DNA of 64,000 bases from Desulfovibrio psychrotolerans (GCF_013340305.1 NZ_BLVP01000005.1:1-64000), one strand, 5' to 3'. Counted from the stretch's first letter, positions 37,201 through 47,147 are shown. The notes: generated by a model from the letters alone, not told the origin. Numbers and translations: made by a program.

Positions 37201-37830
37201 CAGGGGCTGAATGTCACCCACGTCATCACCGCCTGCGGCTCCTGCCGCGAAGGGCTGGAAAAATACAACCTGCCGGAATCGCTCAAGGCAGGGCTTATCC
37301 ACAAGGATATGACGCAGTTGCTCATGGAGCGCACTCCCCCCGCACGCTTCGCGCAGGGTGGCAAGCTCCTCTACCACGCTGCTTGCCATGCGGAATGGAG
37401 CGGCGTGCACAAGGTCAAGGCTGCCGGGGTATACCAGAAGGCGCTTGCAGACTTCTCCGGCGCCAGCGTGGAGATAACCCCCGGCTGCTGCGGAGAATCG
37501 GGCATGGGTGCCATGACCAACCCGGAAATCTACAACAAGCTGCGCGGACGCAAGCAGATGAATATGGAAGCCTCGCTCACCGGCTACGGCGAGGGAGAAC
37601 CCGTCATCGTGGGCTGCCCCTCCTGCAAGGTAGGTATCGCGCGCATCCTGCTGAACATGCAGGAAAAACGCCCCGTGCTGCACACGCTGGAATACCTTGC
37701 CGCCCAGATGCACGGCGATGACTGGAAAAAGCGCTTCAAAAAACTGGTGCTCGATTCCCTTGCCTCCGGCCATAATGGCCACAGCGGCAATGGCGGCAAC
37801 GCCCGCGTGGTGGACGACGCCTCCCTTTAA
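34240..37830 (+). CDS. FAD-linked oxidase / Fe-S / CCG-domain fusion (D-lactate dehydrogenase-like)
   Basis: The 1196-residue fusion starts with a GlcD/Dld-type FAD domain (about 130-690; PRGGASGCTGGAIP, GGNIAENSGGPSAFEYG) and ends that half with NHMHAGDGNCHVNIP and GEHGIGITKIKFL. Two 4Fe-4S motifs follow, CTRCGKCKQVCP (residue 728) and CTGCGKCTAVCP (790), and then two CCG repeats, CCGYPLLAAG (953) and CCGESGMG (1083). Such one-chain fusions in Desulfovibrio are annotated as D-lactate or 2-hydroxyacid dehydrogenases feeding electrons to the membrane. ATG 34240 has a good ribosome site. Its own promoter and the decamer array suggest specific control. Confidence 0.85.
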   Translation: MPHKGPHISIGSEFLVHRVLRIDLDEFEDWPEAVRETAIALAEELFLVRYNPFIDAETVRQSVQARFDQTVPGLAHHYATTLREGLTMFWSSYDSDMEFRDELIRRIGQVIPRDRIDLRPGSLVECSTDATDLRMELPLLVVAPASAEEVSAVVCLANEMKFALIPRGGASGCTGGAIPARKRTVVMTLQKLSRIREVNTGDMTLTVEAGVITASAIKAAADKGMLFTVDPASKAASTIGGNIAENSGGPSAFEYGTTLDNILSYRMVTPTGEIVDVERVAHPRHKIMETETAVFEVKDVSGGVRTVITLKGDEIRKPGLGKDVTNKFLGGLPGVQKEGTDGIIVEARFVCHPPQKHFRVVVLEFFGRSMHNAMLVIKQIVALRDTIRTQGDLVKISALEEFGIKYVEAIEYQKKSTQYEGKPISVLILQLDSNDEPALEKNVRDIVDICAPYDMVDAFVAKDAAQAEHYWEDRHKLSAIARRTSGFKINEDIVIPIDVIPDFSDFIEKLNQECMGKAYRAALQDVGRVPGMPMEDKSLNREFTFASKVAQGKVPTAELSDQEMLDRTTAYFDELSENYPALKRTFQKIYEHMLATRIIVANHMHAGDGNCHVNIPVNSNDPIMLHNAEEVADAVMTKAQEMHGEVTGEHGIGITKIKFLSEEKMQALKTFKSRVDPHSIMNPAKLTQRETPVKPFTFSFNRLIKDIQASGLADKDRLIGLLTNIQVCTRCGKCKQVCPMFFPEKSLLYHPRNKNLSLGALLEAVYYSQVNKGKPDENLLTQLRQLVEHCTGCGKCTAVCPVKINSSSVALELRAFVDEEGAGGHPIKSKVLDYIAADISGRAPRAAKLAAMGQKLQNRALKLIPASWRSGLDNPLFSGPGPEVGYNSLAEAIRLDKGSIFIPKSRTEAKPLETVFYFPGCGGALFYRNIGLAGLVLMLRAGFAVIMPDKHQCCGYPLLAAGKDTLYRKNRESNLTAMTGLLEKAAAQGLNVTHVITACGSCREGLEKYNLPESLKAGLIHKDMTQLLMERTPPARFAQGGKLLYHAACHAEWSGVHKVKAAGVYQKALADFSGASVEITPGCCGESGMGAMTNPEIYNKLRGRKQMNMEASLTGYGEGEPVIVGCPSCKVGIARILLNMQEKRPVLHTLEYLAAQMHGDDWKKRFKKLVLDSLASGHNGHSGNGGNARVVDDASL

Positions 37831-37837
37831 ACAGACA

Positions 37838-37867
37838 AAGCCCCCGGACCGCATGGTCCGGGGGCTT
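37838..37867. terminator. Bidirectional rho-independent terminator
   Basis: AAGCCCCCGGACC (37838-37850) pairs perfectly with GGTCCGGGGGCTT (37855-37867) around GCAT. T-rich sequence follows on both strands. It serves the + strand oxidoreductase and the minus-strand rubredoxin operon. Confidence 0.9.
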
Positions 37868-37888
37868 GGCTTTCATATCCACCGCGGG

Positions 37889-38047
37889 TTACGCGGGTTC
37901 AAACTCACTCTTGGGTGCGCCGCACACGGGGCATACCCAATCGGAAGCCACGTCTTCAAACTTGGTTCCGGCAGCCACGCCGTTGTCGGGGTCGCCTTCA
38001 GCCGGATCATATTCATAGCCGCAAATGGTGCAAACGTACTTCTGCAT
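37889..38047 (-). CDS. rub: Rubredoxin
   Basis: The 52-residue protein has both Fe(Cys)4 motifs, CTICGYEY (Cys6, Cys9) and CPVCGAPK (Cys39, Cys42), and the usual rubredoxin core [15 protein letters not shown]. It transfers single electrons, here most likely to the superoxide reductase encoded 26 nt upstream. Length and spacing are normal for the family. In D. vulgaris the same pair is followed by the oxygen reductase gene roo; here a terminator follows instead. Confidence 0.97.
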   Translation of the reverse strand: MQKYVCTICGYEYDPAEGDPDNGVAAGTKFEDVASDWVCPVCGAPKSEFEPA

Positions 38048-38073
38048 CGGAGTATTCCTTTTTACTTGTTCTT

Positions 38074-38454
38074 TTACAGCTCAGCCTTCCAGTGGCCATG
38101 CAGGTTGCAGTATTCACGCGCCGTAACCTTGGAGGCCTGAATGCAGAATTCAGCCACCGGTGTATCGCCGGGATTGAGGAACTTGGTGTAGCTCACGCCG
38201 TCGGCCACAAGCTCAATCCACTGTATCCAGTGCTTGGCTTCCATGGGATGCAGCACTGCACCCACAGACACCTTGTAACCGGTGGCGGTCTTTTCAATGA
38301 CCGGCACATGCTTTTCGCGTGCTGCGTCAACAGTGCCTTCGGCTTCCAGATGCATTTCCTCGCCGCAGCACACCAGTTCTGCGCCGCCGCCCACCATCAC
38401 TTCAACCATGTTGCCGCAGTGCTTACACCGGTAGATCTCAAGAAACTTGGGCAT
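38074..38454 (-). CDS. dfx: Desulfoferrodoxin (superoxide reductase)
   Basis: The 126-residue two-iron protein has centre I as a desulforedoxin-like Cys4 site (Cys10, Cys13, Cys29, Cys30). Centre II ligands are His49, His69, His75, Cys116 and His119, and the active-site Glu47-Lys48 pair is present. It reduces superoxide to peroxide in the cytoplasm of anaerobes without making oxygen. AAGGAGG lies just before the ATG. Rubredoxin, its electron donor, is next in the operon. No clear PerR or Fur operator was recognised upstream. Confidence 0.97.
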   Translation of the reverse strand: MPKFLEIYRCKHCGNMVEVMVGGGAELVCCGEEMHLEAEGTVDAAREKHVPVIEKTATGYKVSVGAVLHPMEAKHWIQWIELVADGVSYTKFLNPGDTPVAEFCIQASKVTAREYCNLHGHWKAEL

Positions 38455-38623
38455 GAATGCCTCCTTATCGTACGGATTATCATGAATGAATCCCCCTGCC
38501 TGACAGGAGGGCGAATCTTAGCAGTAAAGATTCCTACCATGCCGAAGCATACACGCTCCTCTCCTTCAATTCAATCCCCTGTAGCAATTTTTCCACACTG
38601 ATACGCCGCACAGTTTCCCCACC

Positions 38624-38965
38624 TTACGGGGCAAGCAATGCCTGCAAATCGGAAGAGGCAAGCTCAAGCTCAAGCTCAAAGCGCAGCCCAAACTCTTCTC
38701 CGCTATGCCAGCGCACGGTGCTTTCCAGCCCGTTCAGCCGCATTCCTTCGGCATTGAGCATGGTGTCAAACACCACCGCAGCAAGCATGTCCGGCACGCG
38801 GCTTCCCGGCTGCGCCATCTTTACCCGCGCCCCGCCGGGGCTGATGTCTATAAGATACAGGTCCTGTGCCGAGCCGTTGCTGTGCAGCCTGCACCTGTGC
38901 TTAAATCCGTATGCCTTGAGTTCCAGGCGCGAATGTTTGCGCCGTTCAATCGCAGATGTGCTCAT
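38624..38965 (-). CDS. PilZ domain protein
   Basis: The 113-residue protein is essentially a single PilZ domain. The c-di-GMP binding signature is visible as RRKHSR (residues 8-13) followed by DISPGGARV (about 40-48). It probably senses cyclic di-GMP and acts through protein contacts. It lies downstream of a chemoreceptor gene on the same strand with a 115-nt gap, so regulation of motility is an attractive but unproven role. Confidence 0.85.
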   Translation of the reverse strand: MSTSAIERRKHSRLELKAYGFKHRCRLHSNGSAQDLYLIDISPGGARVKMAQPGSRVPDMLAAVVFDTMLNAEGMRLNGLESTVRWHSGEEFGLRFELELELASSDLQALLAP

Positions 38966-39080
38966 ATCTCCCCCGCTGTGCTGAATTGCCGGTCACTCTG
39001 TCAGGCGGTGTACCCTGCCCGGTGCAGCGCACTCCGCATAAAGAGCAACACCGTACCACACCATTCCGGCACTGCCATTA

Positions 39081-41090
39081 TTACTCTTTAAACCGCTCCA
39101 CCATCACGTTCAGCTTGTGCGCCATGCCCGCCACCTCGCGGATGGCGTCGTTGGCTTCCTGAATGCGCCCGGCAATGGCTTGGGAAAGATCATTAATGGC
39201 ATTAATGCTCCGGTTAATCTCCTCGCTGGTGGCAGACTGCTGCTCAGAAGCCGTGGCAATGGACCGCACCATGTCCGCCATGTCTTCCGACCGCTTCACA
39301 ATGTTGGCAAATATGCTTCCCGTCTGCCCCGCCTTTTCCGCCGTACTCACGCTGCGCTTGCGCGTGTCGTTCATGCCCTGCACGGCACTGCGCGTACTTT
39401 CCTGTATCAGCACCACAGCTTCCTCCACCTCACGGGTGGCGGTCATGGTCTTCTCAGCCAGCTTGCGCACCTCGTCCGCCACCACGGCAAATCCCCGTCC
39501 GGCTTCACCGGCACGGGCGGCCTCAATGGCGGCGTTCAGCGCCAGCAGGTTGGTCTGGTCCGCTATGTCGTTAATCACGCCGATCACGTTGCCGATATTC
39601 TGTGCGCTGTCAGCCAGCGCGTTCAGGCTTTCCGCCATCGTGGCCGCATGGTCAGACATTTCCTGCGTCTCACGCACGGTGGCAGCCATCTCCTGCCCGC
39701 CGGTAGAAGCCTCCGCACTGGCCTTCTCCGCCATCTGTGCCGTAGATGCCGCGCTCTGCGTCACCTCCATCACGGTCACATTCATCTCTTCCATGGCGGT
39801 TGCCACCTGACTGGTCTGGCTGGCGGTCTGCTCAAAGTTGCCGGTCACTTCCGTCATCTGGCTGGAAAGCTGCTGCGCCGCAGAGGCAAGATTCATGGAA
39901 ATGGCGGTCACCTGCTCGGCCACAGTCAGCAGGTTCCTGCGGTTGGCCTCAATGCGCGCCTTGTCCTTCTCTTCCTGCGTCAGGTCTATCATCACGCCGA
40001 TAACGCCCGTCACCTCGCCGTCCGCATCCTTCAGGGGCGAAAACTCGTATTGCAGGGGAAACTCCACCCCGTCAGAACGCCGGTACGTCATGTGCCCGCT
40101 GGCACTGCGCTTCGTGGCGAGCACCACGGAAACAATGTCCTCCCCGTGGCCGCCCCGCTCCAGCACCCTGTTCAGGCGCATGGATGCCATATCGCCCTCC
40201 ACGCCCAGAATGGCGCGCATGGGCGCGTTGGCATAATCCACCGCCTGCTCCCTGTTCACCACCACCAGCGGCACAATAATGCCGTTGAGCACCGATCGGT
40301 TGTACTGCAGCTGGTCACGGATGGTTTCCACCATTTTAGCCAGATTCCCGCTCAGCCTGCCCAGCTCGTCTATGCCCGAATCGGAAAAATTGATGGAGTA
40401 GTTGCCTTCCTCAATCTCGTGGCTCACATCGGTGATGCGGCGGATGCGGTTCACAATGCCGAACTTCATGAACAGCAGCAGCACGGAAACAAGTGCCACC
40501 AGCCCCGCAAGCGAAATGCCCGCTCCGGTGTACTGGGCAGAACGCAGCATACCCACCTCGCCGGAAATATCCTTGAGCATGACCATGGAGCCTAAAATGG
40601 CGCGGCTGGCTCCATGACAATGGTGGCAGCCTTCCTCATTGGGAATGGTGTTGGTGGAAACAAAATAGGGCGTCCCCTTAATAGTCAGGGTCTCAAACTC
40701 CGTGCCGGGCTGCCTGAGCGAGGTACGCACCATTGCCGACAATCCCTCATCGCCGTACGCGCCCGCCAGTTCCTTACGCAACGTTTCCGGGCGGGTGCCG
40801 TAGGTGACAACGCCGTTGTAGTCGGTCAGAAACACGTCAATGGTCTTGTACTCTTCGCGGATATGCTCAAACTTGGCGGCGGTGCCCGCATCATCGCCCA
40901 CGGACATAGGGTCCTCTATGGCGCTGAGCAGCATGTCGGATATGGCCACGGCAGAATCGTGGATGAGATAGAAGGCCGTCTCCTTCTGCTTGTAGGAGTT
41001 GGCAAGAAACAACCCCGTAAAGGAAAGCAGCGAGGCCACGGTGACAAGCAGAAACACCTTCATTCCCAGGGAATGATGCAAGAACCGCAT
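39081..41090 (-). CDS. Chemoreceptor (MCP) with haem-c motif in the periplasmic sensor
   Basis: The 669-residue MCP starts at ATG 41090, with GGGAGGT upstream; longer readings lack homology. A first helix (10-30), a periplasmic sensor (30-185) with CHHCH at residues 155-159, a second helix (190-215), HAMP, a PAS-like stretch (about 265-385, [16 protein letters not shown]) and a signalling domain with the invariant hairpin around [15 protein letters not shown] follow. CXXCH is the covalent haem-c site, so the sensor probably binds haem and detects redox or gas, as shown for DcrA of Desulfovibrio. The domain resembles DUF3365/Tll0287. Confidence 0.85.
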   Translation of the reverse strand: MRFLHHSLGMKVFLLVTVASLLSFTGLFLANSYKQKETAFYLIHDSAVAISDMLLSAIEDPMSVGDDAGTAAKFEHIREEYKTIDVFLTDYNGVVTYGTRPETLRKELAGAYGDEGLSAMVRTSLRQPGTEFETLTIKGTPYFVSTNTIPNEEGCHHCHGASRAILGSMVMLKDISGEVGMLRSAQYTGAGISLAGLVALVSVLLLFMKFGIVNRIRRITDVSHEIEEGNYSINFSDSGIDELGRLSGNLAKMVETIRDQLQYNRSVLNGIIVPLVVVNREQAVDYANAPMRAILGVEGDMASMRLNRVLERGGHGEDIVSVVLATKRSASGHMTYRRSDGVEFPLQYEFSPLKDADGEVTGVIGVMIDLTQEEKDKARIEANRRNLLTVAEQVTAISMNLASAAQQLSSQMTEVTGNFEQTASQTSQVATAMEEMNVTVMEVTQSAASTAQMAEKASAEASTGGQEMAATVRETQEMSDHAATMAESLNALADSAQNIGNVIGVINDIADQTNLLALNAAIEAARAGEAGRGFAVVADEVRKLAEKTMTATREVEEAVVLIQESTRSAVQGMNDTRKRSVSTAEKAGQTGSIFANIVKRSEDMADMVRSIATASEQQSATSEEINRSINAINDLSQAIAGRIQEANDAIREVAGMAHKLNVMVERFKE

Positions 41091-41355
41091 AGAACCTCCC
41101 GACGCGCACCCCGTGCGCAGCAGCTGGTTACCCACCGCTATCGCCGCACCCCTACGACGAAACCCCGCGCGGAAAGGAAGCGACAAAACGTCGCAAGCAA
41201 CACCCGCATGGCGGGAGCGAACGCCCCACCCGAAGAGAGTATGAATATTATCCCCGTCTTAGGATACATCGCACAATGCGTCAAGCCATGTAGCCCCGGT
41301 AACATGAAAACATGGCAATGTAACATATCGCCCGGGCAGGCTGCGTCAGCAGCCC

Positions 41356-42390
41356 CTAGCGTCGCCCGCCCAGCTGGTACTTGCGCACGGCGGCGTTGTG
41401 CTCCTCCAGCGTCTTGCTGAAGTGGTGGGTGCCGTCCTTGCGGGAAACGAAATACAGGTAGACATGCCGTTCCGGGTTCACGGCCGCGCGTATGGCTTCC
41501 AGCCCCGGCGAGCAGATGGGACCGGGCGGCAGTCCCCGGTGCACATAGGTATTGTACGGGTTTTCGGCATCGCGCAGATGCACGCGGGTAATGTTGCCGT
41601 CAAAGGCAGGCCCAATGCCGTAAATGATGGTGGGGTCCGCCTGCATGAGCATGCCTATCTCAAGCCGCCGCGTATAGACGCCCGCCACCCGTGCCCGCTC
41701 CTCAGGTACGGACGTCTCTTTTTCCACCAGCGTGGCAATGGTAAGAACACGTCGCAACTCTTCGGGTTCCGGCAGCCCCTGCGGCCAGAGCGCAGCCGTC
41801 TTGCTGCGGAACATGCGCACCAGACGCGAAGCCACGTTTCGTGCCGCCGCCGGGGTCAGGTCTTCCGGCATGTCCATAAGATACGTTTCGGGAAACAGAA
41901 ACCCCTCGGCGTTCTCAAAGGGAATCCCGTGCTCCTTCAGAAACTCCGGGTCGTGGAACACGGCCTTCAGCTCTTCCGCGCGTGCAAAGCCCTGTTCCTC
42001 AATGGCCTGCGCCGTTTCCCACCACGTCAGCCCCTCCCGCAGCTGCAGCCTGTGCTGCACGGGAATGCCGGAAACCAGCACCTCCAGCACGCGGTCCGGC
42101 GTCCAGCCGGTGCTGAACACAAATTCCCCCGCCCGCACGGCCCCAAGCTGCTTGCGGTAGCGGGCCAGCAGACGGAACCGGTCCACATCGGTGATCACAC
42201 CGGCCTTCTTGAGCTGCCACGCCACCCTGTCAAAGGTGGATCCCGGCCGGATGCGTATATGCACCTCCTGCCCCTGTGCCTCCGGCGCGGTGGTCATAAA
42301 GGAGTGCACCGCATACCACACACCTATGCTTGCGGCCACCAGCAGAACCCCCGCCGCTGCGGCGGCGTACAGCAAAATCTTCTTTCTCAT
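41356..42390 (-). CDS. mltG: Endolytic murein transglycosylase MltG
   Basis: The 344-residue protein has one N-terminal helix (about 5-27), a LysM-like region and the YceG/MltG catalytic domain. The catalytic Glu lies in TLVEKET (Glu223), with NTYVHRGLPPGPICSPG near residue 290. MltG cuts nascent glycan strands at the inner membrane and ends their elongation. It follows ruvX by 6 nt, an arrangement common in bacteria. A GGCTGC-GTCA-GCAGCC hairpin at 41339-41354 just beyond the stop may mark the 3' end. The gap to the chemoreceptor gene (41091-41355) shows no other gene. Confidence 0.93.
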   Translation of the reverse strand: MRKKILLYAAAAAGVLLVAASIGVWYAVHSFMTTAPEAQGQEVHIRIRPGSTFDRVAWQLKKAGVITDVDRFRLLARYRKQLGAVRAGEFVFSTGWTPDRVLEVLVSGIPVQHRLQLREGLTWWETAQAIEEQGFARAEELKAVFHDPEFLKEHGIPFENAEGFLFPETYLMDMPEDLTPAAARNVASRLVRMFRSKTAALWPQGLPEPEELRRVLTIATLVEKETSVPEERARVAGVYTRRLEIGMLMQADPTIIYGIGPAFDGNITRVHLRDAENPYNTYVHRGLPPGPICSPGLEAIRAAVNPERHVYLYFVSRKDGTHHFSKTLEEHNAAVRKYQLGGRR

Positions 42391-42396
42391 GCCCGG

Positions 42397-42828
42397 TTAT
42401 TCCGCTTCGCGCCGCTGCTGCGGCGGCAGCGCAAGGAAGGTTTCCAAAATCCGCACGGCAGCCTGCTGATCCACCACCTTGCGCGCTTCCCGGCTATTCA
42501 GCCCGGCGGCCCGCAGGTCTTCCTCAGCCTCATACGAACTGAGCACCTCGGTCATGTAGTAGACGGGCAGCGGGCAACGCCGCTTCAGGCGCGCCACGAA
42601 ATTGCGCACCTGCCGCGTCATCAGAATTTCCGTGCCGTCCACGTGCGTGGGCAGCCCCACCACCACCCCGGCCGGATTCTCCGCCGCAATAAAGGCCAGC
42701 AGTTCCCCAAAAAACGCCTCCCGCGTGGTCATGGCAACGGTCCTGCGCGGAAAGGCCATGCGCCCTCCCGCATCGGTGGCCGCAAGCCCGGTGCGCCGGG
42801 TGCCGTAATCAATAGCTATGAACTTCAT
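42397..42828 (-). CDS. ruvX: Putative pre-16S rRNA nuclease YqgF/RuvX
   Basis: The 143-residue RNase H-like protein has [12 protein letters not shown] at the N-terminus, VVGLP near residue 58, DE-type acidic residues and the C-terminal [15 protein letters not shown]. The active-site Asp of the first strand is Asp6. ATG 42828 gives a family-length protein; the frame stays open far upstream but lacks homology. It processes the 5' end of 16S rRNA in E. coli (YqgF). mltG follows in the same operon. Confidence 0.9.
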   Translation of the reverse strand: MKFIAIDYGTRRTGLAATDAGGRMAFPRRTVAMTTREAFFGELLAFIAAENPAGVVVGLPTHVDGTEILMTRQVRNFVARLKRRCPLPVYYMTEVLSSYEAEEDLRAAGLNSREARKVVDQQAAVRILETFLALPPQQRREAE

Positions 42829-42900
42829 GCGCTCCACGGAAAAGGAAAAGGGTGAAAGGCCAACCGTGCGTTCAGGGCTTCGGGCCATACGCAGCGTACA

Positions 42901-42937
42901 CAAAAACGCACGGGCAGCCTCATGGCGGCCCGTGCGT
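42901..42937 (-). terminator. Rho-independent terminator of the chemoreceptor gene at 43025
   Basis: ACGCACGGGC (42906-42915) pairs with GCCCGTGCGT (42928-42937), with an inner GCC/GGC pair around TCAT. On the minus strand the stem is followed by TTTTT (42902-42906). It separates the chemoreceptor from ruvX. Confidence 0.85.
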
Positions 42938-43024
42938 CTGTGTGTAGCCTGTGGCGGGCCGGTCGTCCAGCCCTTCCGCCCTGCCCGGCAGGGGATGGTG
43001 GTTGGTGTTGTGGGCGGGGATAAC

Positions 43025-44788
43025 CTAGATAGCCAGATCCGCCGCCACCACTCCCTGCAACACTCCCTGCGCGTCACGGACAGGCGCAGATACCGTAATG
43101 CACGGCGCGCCCGTGGCGTCAGAAACATAGACGCTGGAAACATACAGGGCATTGGTTTCCAGCGGCCCGGTAAACCACGGGCGGCCGGACCAGTTTCTGC
43201 CCTTGGCCTTGGCGTCCTCCCGGCTTTCCTTGCCCGCACGGGGCACGTTCGCCGCGTGCTGCACACCCTTGGCGTCCGTGAGAAACAGCAGTTCAACAAA
43301 AGGATACCGGCCAATGACGGCCCGCATGGCCTTTTCCTGCCGCGCCGGGTCGCCGGAAAGCACTTCCGGCGATTGTGCAAGCGTGTTGATCAGTTCATGC
43401 GCCTTGCCGCTGCCTATCAGGCGGAACACGGCGTTCAGGTTGGCCAGAGCGTCCACCTCGATAGAAAGCCGTTGCAGAGCACGCAACGATTCGTGCATGT
43501 GCCCGCTGGTGGATGCGGAAATCTCGTCCACGGTGCCGATAATGGTATTAATATGCTCCGCGCTTGCAGCCTGCTGGCTTGCCGCCGCCGCAATGGACTG
43601 AATCTGCCCCGCGCTCTCTCCGGCAAGGCGCACTATCTCTTCCAGCAACTCGCCGGAACGCGATGCCAGTTCCGTGGCCGTATCCACCTGCCGCGCGGCG
43701 GCGTGCATGCTTTCCCTCGTCTGCCCCACACCCTGCTTAATGGCGGTTATCTGGCCGCCCACCTCGCCTGTGGCCTGCATGGTCTTTTCCGCCAGCTTGC
43801 GCACCTCATCGGCCACCACGGCGAACCCCCGCCCCGCATCGCCCGCCCGTGCAGCCTCAATGGCCGCGTTCAGGGCCAGCAGGTTGGTCTGGTCCGCAAT
43901 GTTCGAAATAATCTCCATCACCTCGTCCACGGCGTCCGCCTTGGCACCCAGCCCGTTGACAATCCCCTCCAGTGCCTGCGTGCGCTCATGCACTTCCGTA
44001 ATGGCCCGCACCGTGTCGGTCACCGCCTGTGCCCCTTCCTGCGCCCGCGAGCGCGTCGTGTCACTATGCGCAGAAGCCGCTTCGGAGGCCTCAGCCACCT
44101 GCTGCACGGCGGCATTCATCTGCTCCATGGCCACGGTCGCCTCTCCAGCCAGTTGCTGCTGCTGTTCCGATCCACGGCTGGCGCTGGCAGCGGCCTTGCT
44201 CAGTTCCCCGTAGCTTTCCCGTATGCCGGAAACGGAGCCGTCCAGCGTCTGCGAGGAGTTCAGCAACCCCCTGCACCGCGCCAATTCCGACTGCGCACGT
44301 GTTTCGGCAATCTCGCGGCGCGCAGCCTCCGCCGCTGCCTTATGCGCTTCAGCCGCTTCATGCGCAGCCTTGCGATCCGCGCACAGTGCATCTGCGGCCC
44401 GCGCCAGTGCTGCAAACGCAGCCGCCGCGTCCTGTGGCAACGCGGCAACAAACTCTCTGTATTCCGGCATGGCACCAGTGCCGACGGAACGGCCTCCCTC
44501 TTCTTTCCCGATACGGGCAGACAACGCCTGCGCCCAGCGCACCATAGCTGTCTCACGCCGCCCGGCCGCAAACACCCGCAGCCAGCCTAAGAGCGCGGCA
44601 AGCAACGCCACACCCGCCACCACGCCCGCGGACAGCCAGCCAGCCCCCCCGTTTTCCTGCGCAGCATACGCATATGCCGGAGCCGCCCACGTCACCCAAA
44701 CCATTGCCAAGCGTATCGCCATCCGTGTGGGCAGGCCCGTGAACCGGCATAAACGCTGGCACAAGGGCTGGCAGACTTCCTTTTTCAT
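43025..44788 (-). CDS. Chemoreceptor with C-terminal Cache-like sensor domain
   Basis: The 587-residue MCP has two hydrophobic segments close to the N-terminus (about 20-45 and 50-70) separated by only a few residues. A coiled coil, the MCP signalling domain (about 170-430, tip [15 protein letters not shown]) and then a C-terminal Cache/PDC-like domain (about 460-587; [48 protein letters not shown]) follow. The sensor is therefore predicted to lie in the cytoplasm, behind the signalling domain. ATG 44788 is preferred over TTG 44794 because GAGGAG is 6 nt upstream. The terminator at 42901 follows. Confidence 0.85.
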   Translation of the reverse strand: MKKEVCQPLCQRLCRFTGLPTRMAIRLAMVWVTWAAPAYAYAAQENGGAGWLSAGVVAGVALLAALLGWLRVFAAGRRETAMVRWAQALSARIGKEEGGRSVGTGAMPEYREFVAALPQDAAAAFAALARAADALCADRKAAHEAAEAHKAAAEAARREIAETRAQSELARCRGLLNSSQTLDGSVSGIRESYGELSKAAASASRGSEQQQQLAGEATVAMEQMNAAVQQVAEASEAASAHSDTTRSRAQEGAQAVTDTVRAITEVHERTQALEGIVNGLGAKADAVDEVMEIISNIADQTNLLALNAAIEAARAGDAGRGFAVVADEVRKLAEKTMQATGEVGGQITAIKQGVGQTRESMHAAARQVDTATELASRSGELLEEIVRLAGESAGQIQSIAAAASQQAASAEHINTIIGTVDEISASTSGHMHESLRALQRLSIEVDALANLNAVFRLIGSGKAHELINTLAQSPEVLSGDPARQEKAMRAVIGRYPFVELLFLTDAKGVQHAANVPRAGKESREDAKAKGRNWSGRPWFTGPLETNALYVSSVYVSDATGAPCITVSAPVRDAQGVLQGVVAADLAI

Positions 44789-44969
44789 AGACAACTCCTC
44801 TTCCCTGCTGTTGATCAGTTGCCATTATTGTAACATTTTGACAATAAAAGCAATAACCTACGTTTTTGTAGGCACTCGGAACGCACCCAACAGCAGGCAG
44901 CACCCTAACATGGCGTGAAAAGAGGATTTTTACGGTATCCAGATAACGGAATGCGGTTTTACAAAAATG

Positions 44970-45620
44970 CTATTTTTGACGCAAAACCATTTCAGCCAGC
45001 GCATTCACGGTGGCAGCGGCAAGGGGCGATCCACCTTTCCGCCCGCGTATGGCAATGAAGGGAACCCCCGCCTGCTCCACAAGAATAGCCTTTGATTCCG
45101 CTGCATTCACAAAACCAACAGGCATTCCCACCACCAGCGCCGGGGCAGGGCCGCCGGATTCCAGATGCTCCATGAGCCGGATAAGCGCCGTGGGCGCATT
45201 GCCAATGGCAAGAATACAGCCGCCCAGCAGCCCCCGTGCCGCGTCCATAGCCGCACGGGCGCGGGTTGTGCCCTGCTCCTTGGCGGCGGCCACCACATCC
45301 GGGCGGTTGAGCAGGCACTGCACGGTGCACCCCAAAGGCTCCATGCGCCGCACGGGAATACCTGCGCGGGCCATCTCCGTGTCGGTAAATACGGTGCATC
45401 CTGCGGCAAGGGCCGCCATGCCCGCCTCCACGGCGCGGGGATGAAAAACCACATGGTTCAGCAGGTCAAAATCCGCCGAGGTATGGATGAGGCGGCGCAC
45501 AATCTCCCACTCGCCCCCCTCAAAGGGGCGCGGGGCGGGTACTTCGGCGTCGATGATGGCAAACGAACGCGCCTCTATGGTGTCCGGCGCAAAGTAAGGC
45601 TGCAGCGTGGTCGGGGACAA
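44970..45620 (-). CDS. cbiC: Precorrin-8X methylmutase (CbiC/CobH)
   Basis: The 216-residue enzyme moves the C-11 methyl to C-12 to form hydrogenobyrinic/cobyrinic acid in corrin-ring synthesis. The catalytic His lies in RLIHTSADFD (His46 here), with TDTEMARAGI and GNAPTALIRL typical of CbiC. It starts at TTG 45620 with GGGAGA at a proper distance; no ATG fits the family N-terminus. It follows cbiA in the same direction with a 102-nt gap. Confidence 0.93.
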   Translation of the reverse strand: MSPTTLQPYFAPDTIEARSFAIIDAEVPAPRPFEGGEWEIVRRLIHTSADFDLLNHVVFHPRAVEAGMAALAAGCTVFTDTEMARAGIPVRRMEPLGCTVQCLLNRPDVVAAAKEQGTTRARAAMDAARGLLGGCILAIGNAPTALIRLMEHLESGGPAPALVVGMPVGFVNAAESKAILVEQAGVPFIAIRGRKGGSPLAAATVNALAEMVLRQK

Positions 45621-45722
45621 ATTGGCTCTCCCTGAAACAGACCTGAAAAACGGCTCTGAAACAAGCCTTGATAAAGACTAACAATGGTCACCGAAAATGG
45701 TCAAAGCAACGCGGGACGCCCC

Positions 45723-47147
45723 CTACCGCGAGGCAACAAGCCGGGCCTGTACGTCAGCACAGCCTGCATCCCTACGGCGCAGCCGCACGCAGGCGTCCAC
45801 AAAGGCCGGAGCGACCTCCGGGTTGGAGCCGAAATGCAGATGAATGTACGAGCCCAGCGTGTTGTTGCGCAAAAAGCCTTCGGACTCTTCCCGCCAATCC
45901 TTCCTGTCCCTCACCTTATAAATAGCAAGGGCCTCCGGATCTTTTTCCGCAATGTAGGAATAGTGAAACTCGTGCCCGCGCGCCACGGTCCACGCCCCCC
46001 CGAGCAGAGAAGGCGCCATGGTGGTCACCTCGCGGTACCCCAGTGCACGACGCTGCGCATCCATGCGGCACCGGGCGGCAAAGCAACCGCACATGGGCAG
46101 TATGTCGCCGTCCGGCGTTTGCAGGTCGCGCATCAGATACATAAATCCGCCGCACTCCGCATACACGGGCCTGCCGCTTTCCGAAAAAGCCCGCACCGCC
46201 TGCCGCATGCCGTAATTGGCGGTCAGCCCCCCGGCATGCACTTCCGGATACCCTCCGCCGAAGTACAGCCCGTCCACATCCGGCAATTCCGTATCCGCAA
46301 GGGGAGAGAAAAAGCACAGCTCCGCCCCGGCTTCCTGCAACAGGCGCAGGTTTTCCTCGTAATAGAAGCAGAATGCGGCATCCCGTGCCACGCCTATACG
46401 TGCCCGCACCGGAACCACCTCCCGCAGTGGCGGCAGTCCGGGGTGCACTTCCGGCAGCATATCCAGCAGGGCAGGCACATCCACTCCCCGCTCCAGCCAT
46501 CCCGCCATGGCATCCAGCCGCTTCGTGGTAAGAGGATGCTCCAGCGCGGTAACCAGCCCCAGATGCCGCGAGGGCACAACCAGCGCCTCGTCACGTCCAA
46601 GGCAGCCAGCCAGCGCAACGTCAGGGCAATGGGTCTCCATAGCTTCACGGAGCAGGGCGGCATGGTTGTCGCTGCCCACGCGGTTGAAGACAGCGGCGGC
46701 AATGCGCACGTCCGGATCAAAGCCTGCAAATCCGCGCACCACGGCGGCGGCAGAACGCGCCATGGAACGCGCATCCACCACCAGCAGAACCGGGGCGTTC
46801 AACCACTTGGCAATCTGCGCGGTGGAGCCGTCTTCACCGGAGCCGGAAGCTCCGTCAAACAGCCCCATAACTCCTTCCACAATGGCAACGTCCGGTCTGT
46901 TCTGTGCGTGCACCGTGTAGCGCATAAAGATATCGCGCACGGCTGCACTGTCGGTCATCCAGCCGTCCAGCGCGTGCGATGCGCGCCCGGTAGCCAAGGC
47001 ATGGAACCCCGGATCAATAAAGTCAGGCCCCGCCTTGAATGCCTGCACGGAATAGCCGCGACGCACAAGTGCCGCCATCAGTGCCAGACTGAACAGCGTC
47101 TTGCCGCACCCGCTGTGCGTCCCCGCGACAACCAGCACCTTGGTCAT
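45723..47147 (-). CDS. cbiA: Cobyrinate a,c-diamide synthase (CbiA/CobB)
   Basis: The 474-residue ATP- and glutamine-dependent amidase works on carboxylates a and c of cobyrinate. The N-terminal P-loop GTHSGCGKTLFS (residues 9-20) leads a dethiobiotin-synthetase-like domain. A C-terminal class-I glutamine amidotransferase domain (about 245-440) carries the nucleophile in YAECGGFMYLM and a late His in HEFHYSY. Its ATG overlaps the preceding small gene (ATGA). With cbiC it forms part of a split cobalamin pathway. Confidence 0.94.
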   Translation of the reverse strand: MTKVLVVAGTHSGCGKTLFSLALMAALVRRGYSVQAFKAGPDFIDPGFHALATGRASHALDGWMTDSAAVRDIFMRYTVHAQNRPDVAIVEGVMGLFDGASGSGEDGSTAQIAKWLNAPVLLVVDARSMARSAAAVVRGFAGFDPDVRIAAAVFNRVGSDNHAALLREAMETHCPDVALAGCLGRDEALVVPSRHLGLVTALEHPLTTKRLDAMAGWLERGVDVPALLDMLPEVHPGLPPLREVVPVRARIGVARDAAFCFYYEENLRLLQEAGAELCFFSPLADTELPDVDGLYFGGGYPEVHAGGLTANYGMRQAVRAFSESGRPVYAECGGFMYLMRDLQTPDGDILPMCGCFAARCRMDAQRRALGYREVTTMAPSLLGGAWTVARGHEFHYSYIAEKDPEALAIYKVRDRKDWREESEGFLRNNTLGSYIHLHFGSNPEVAPAFVDACVRLRRRDAGCADVQARLVASR

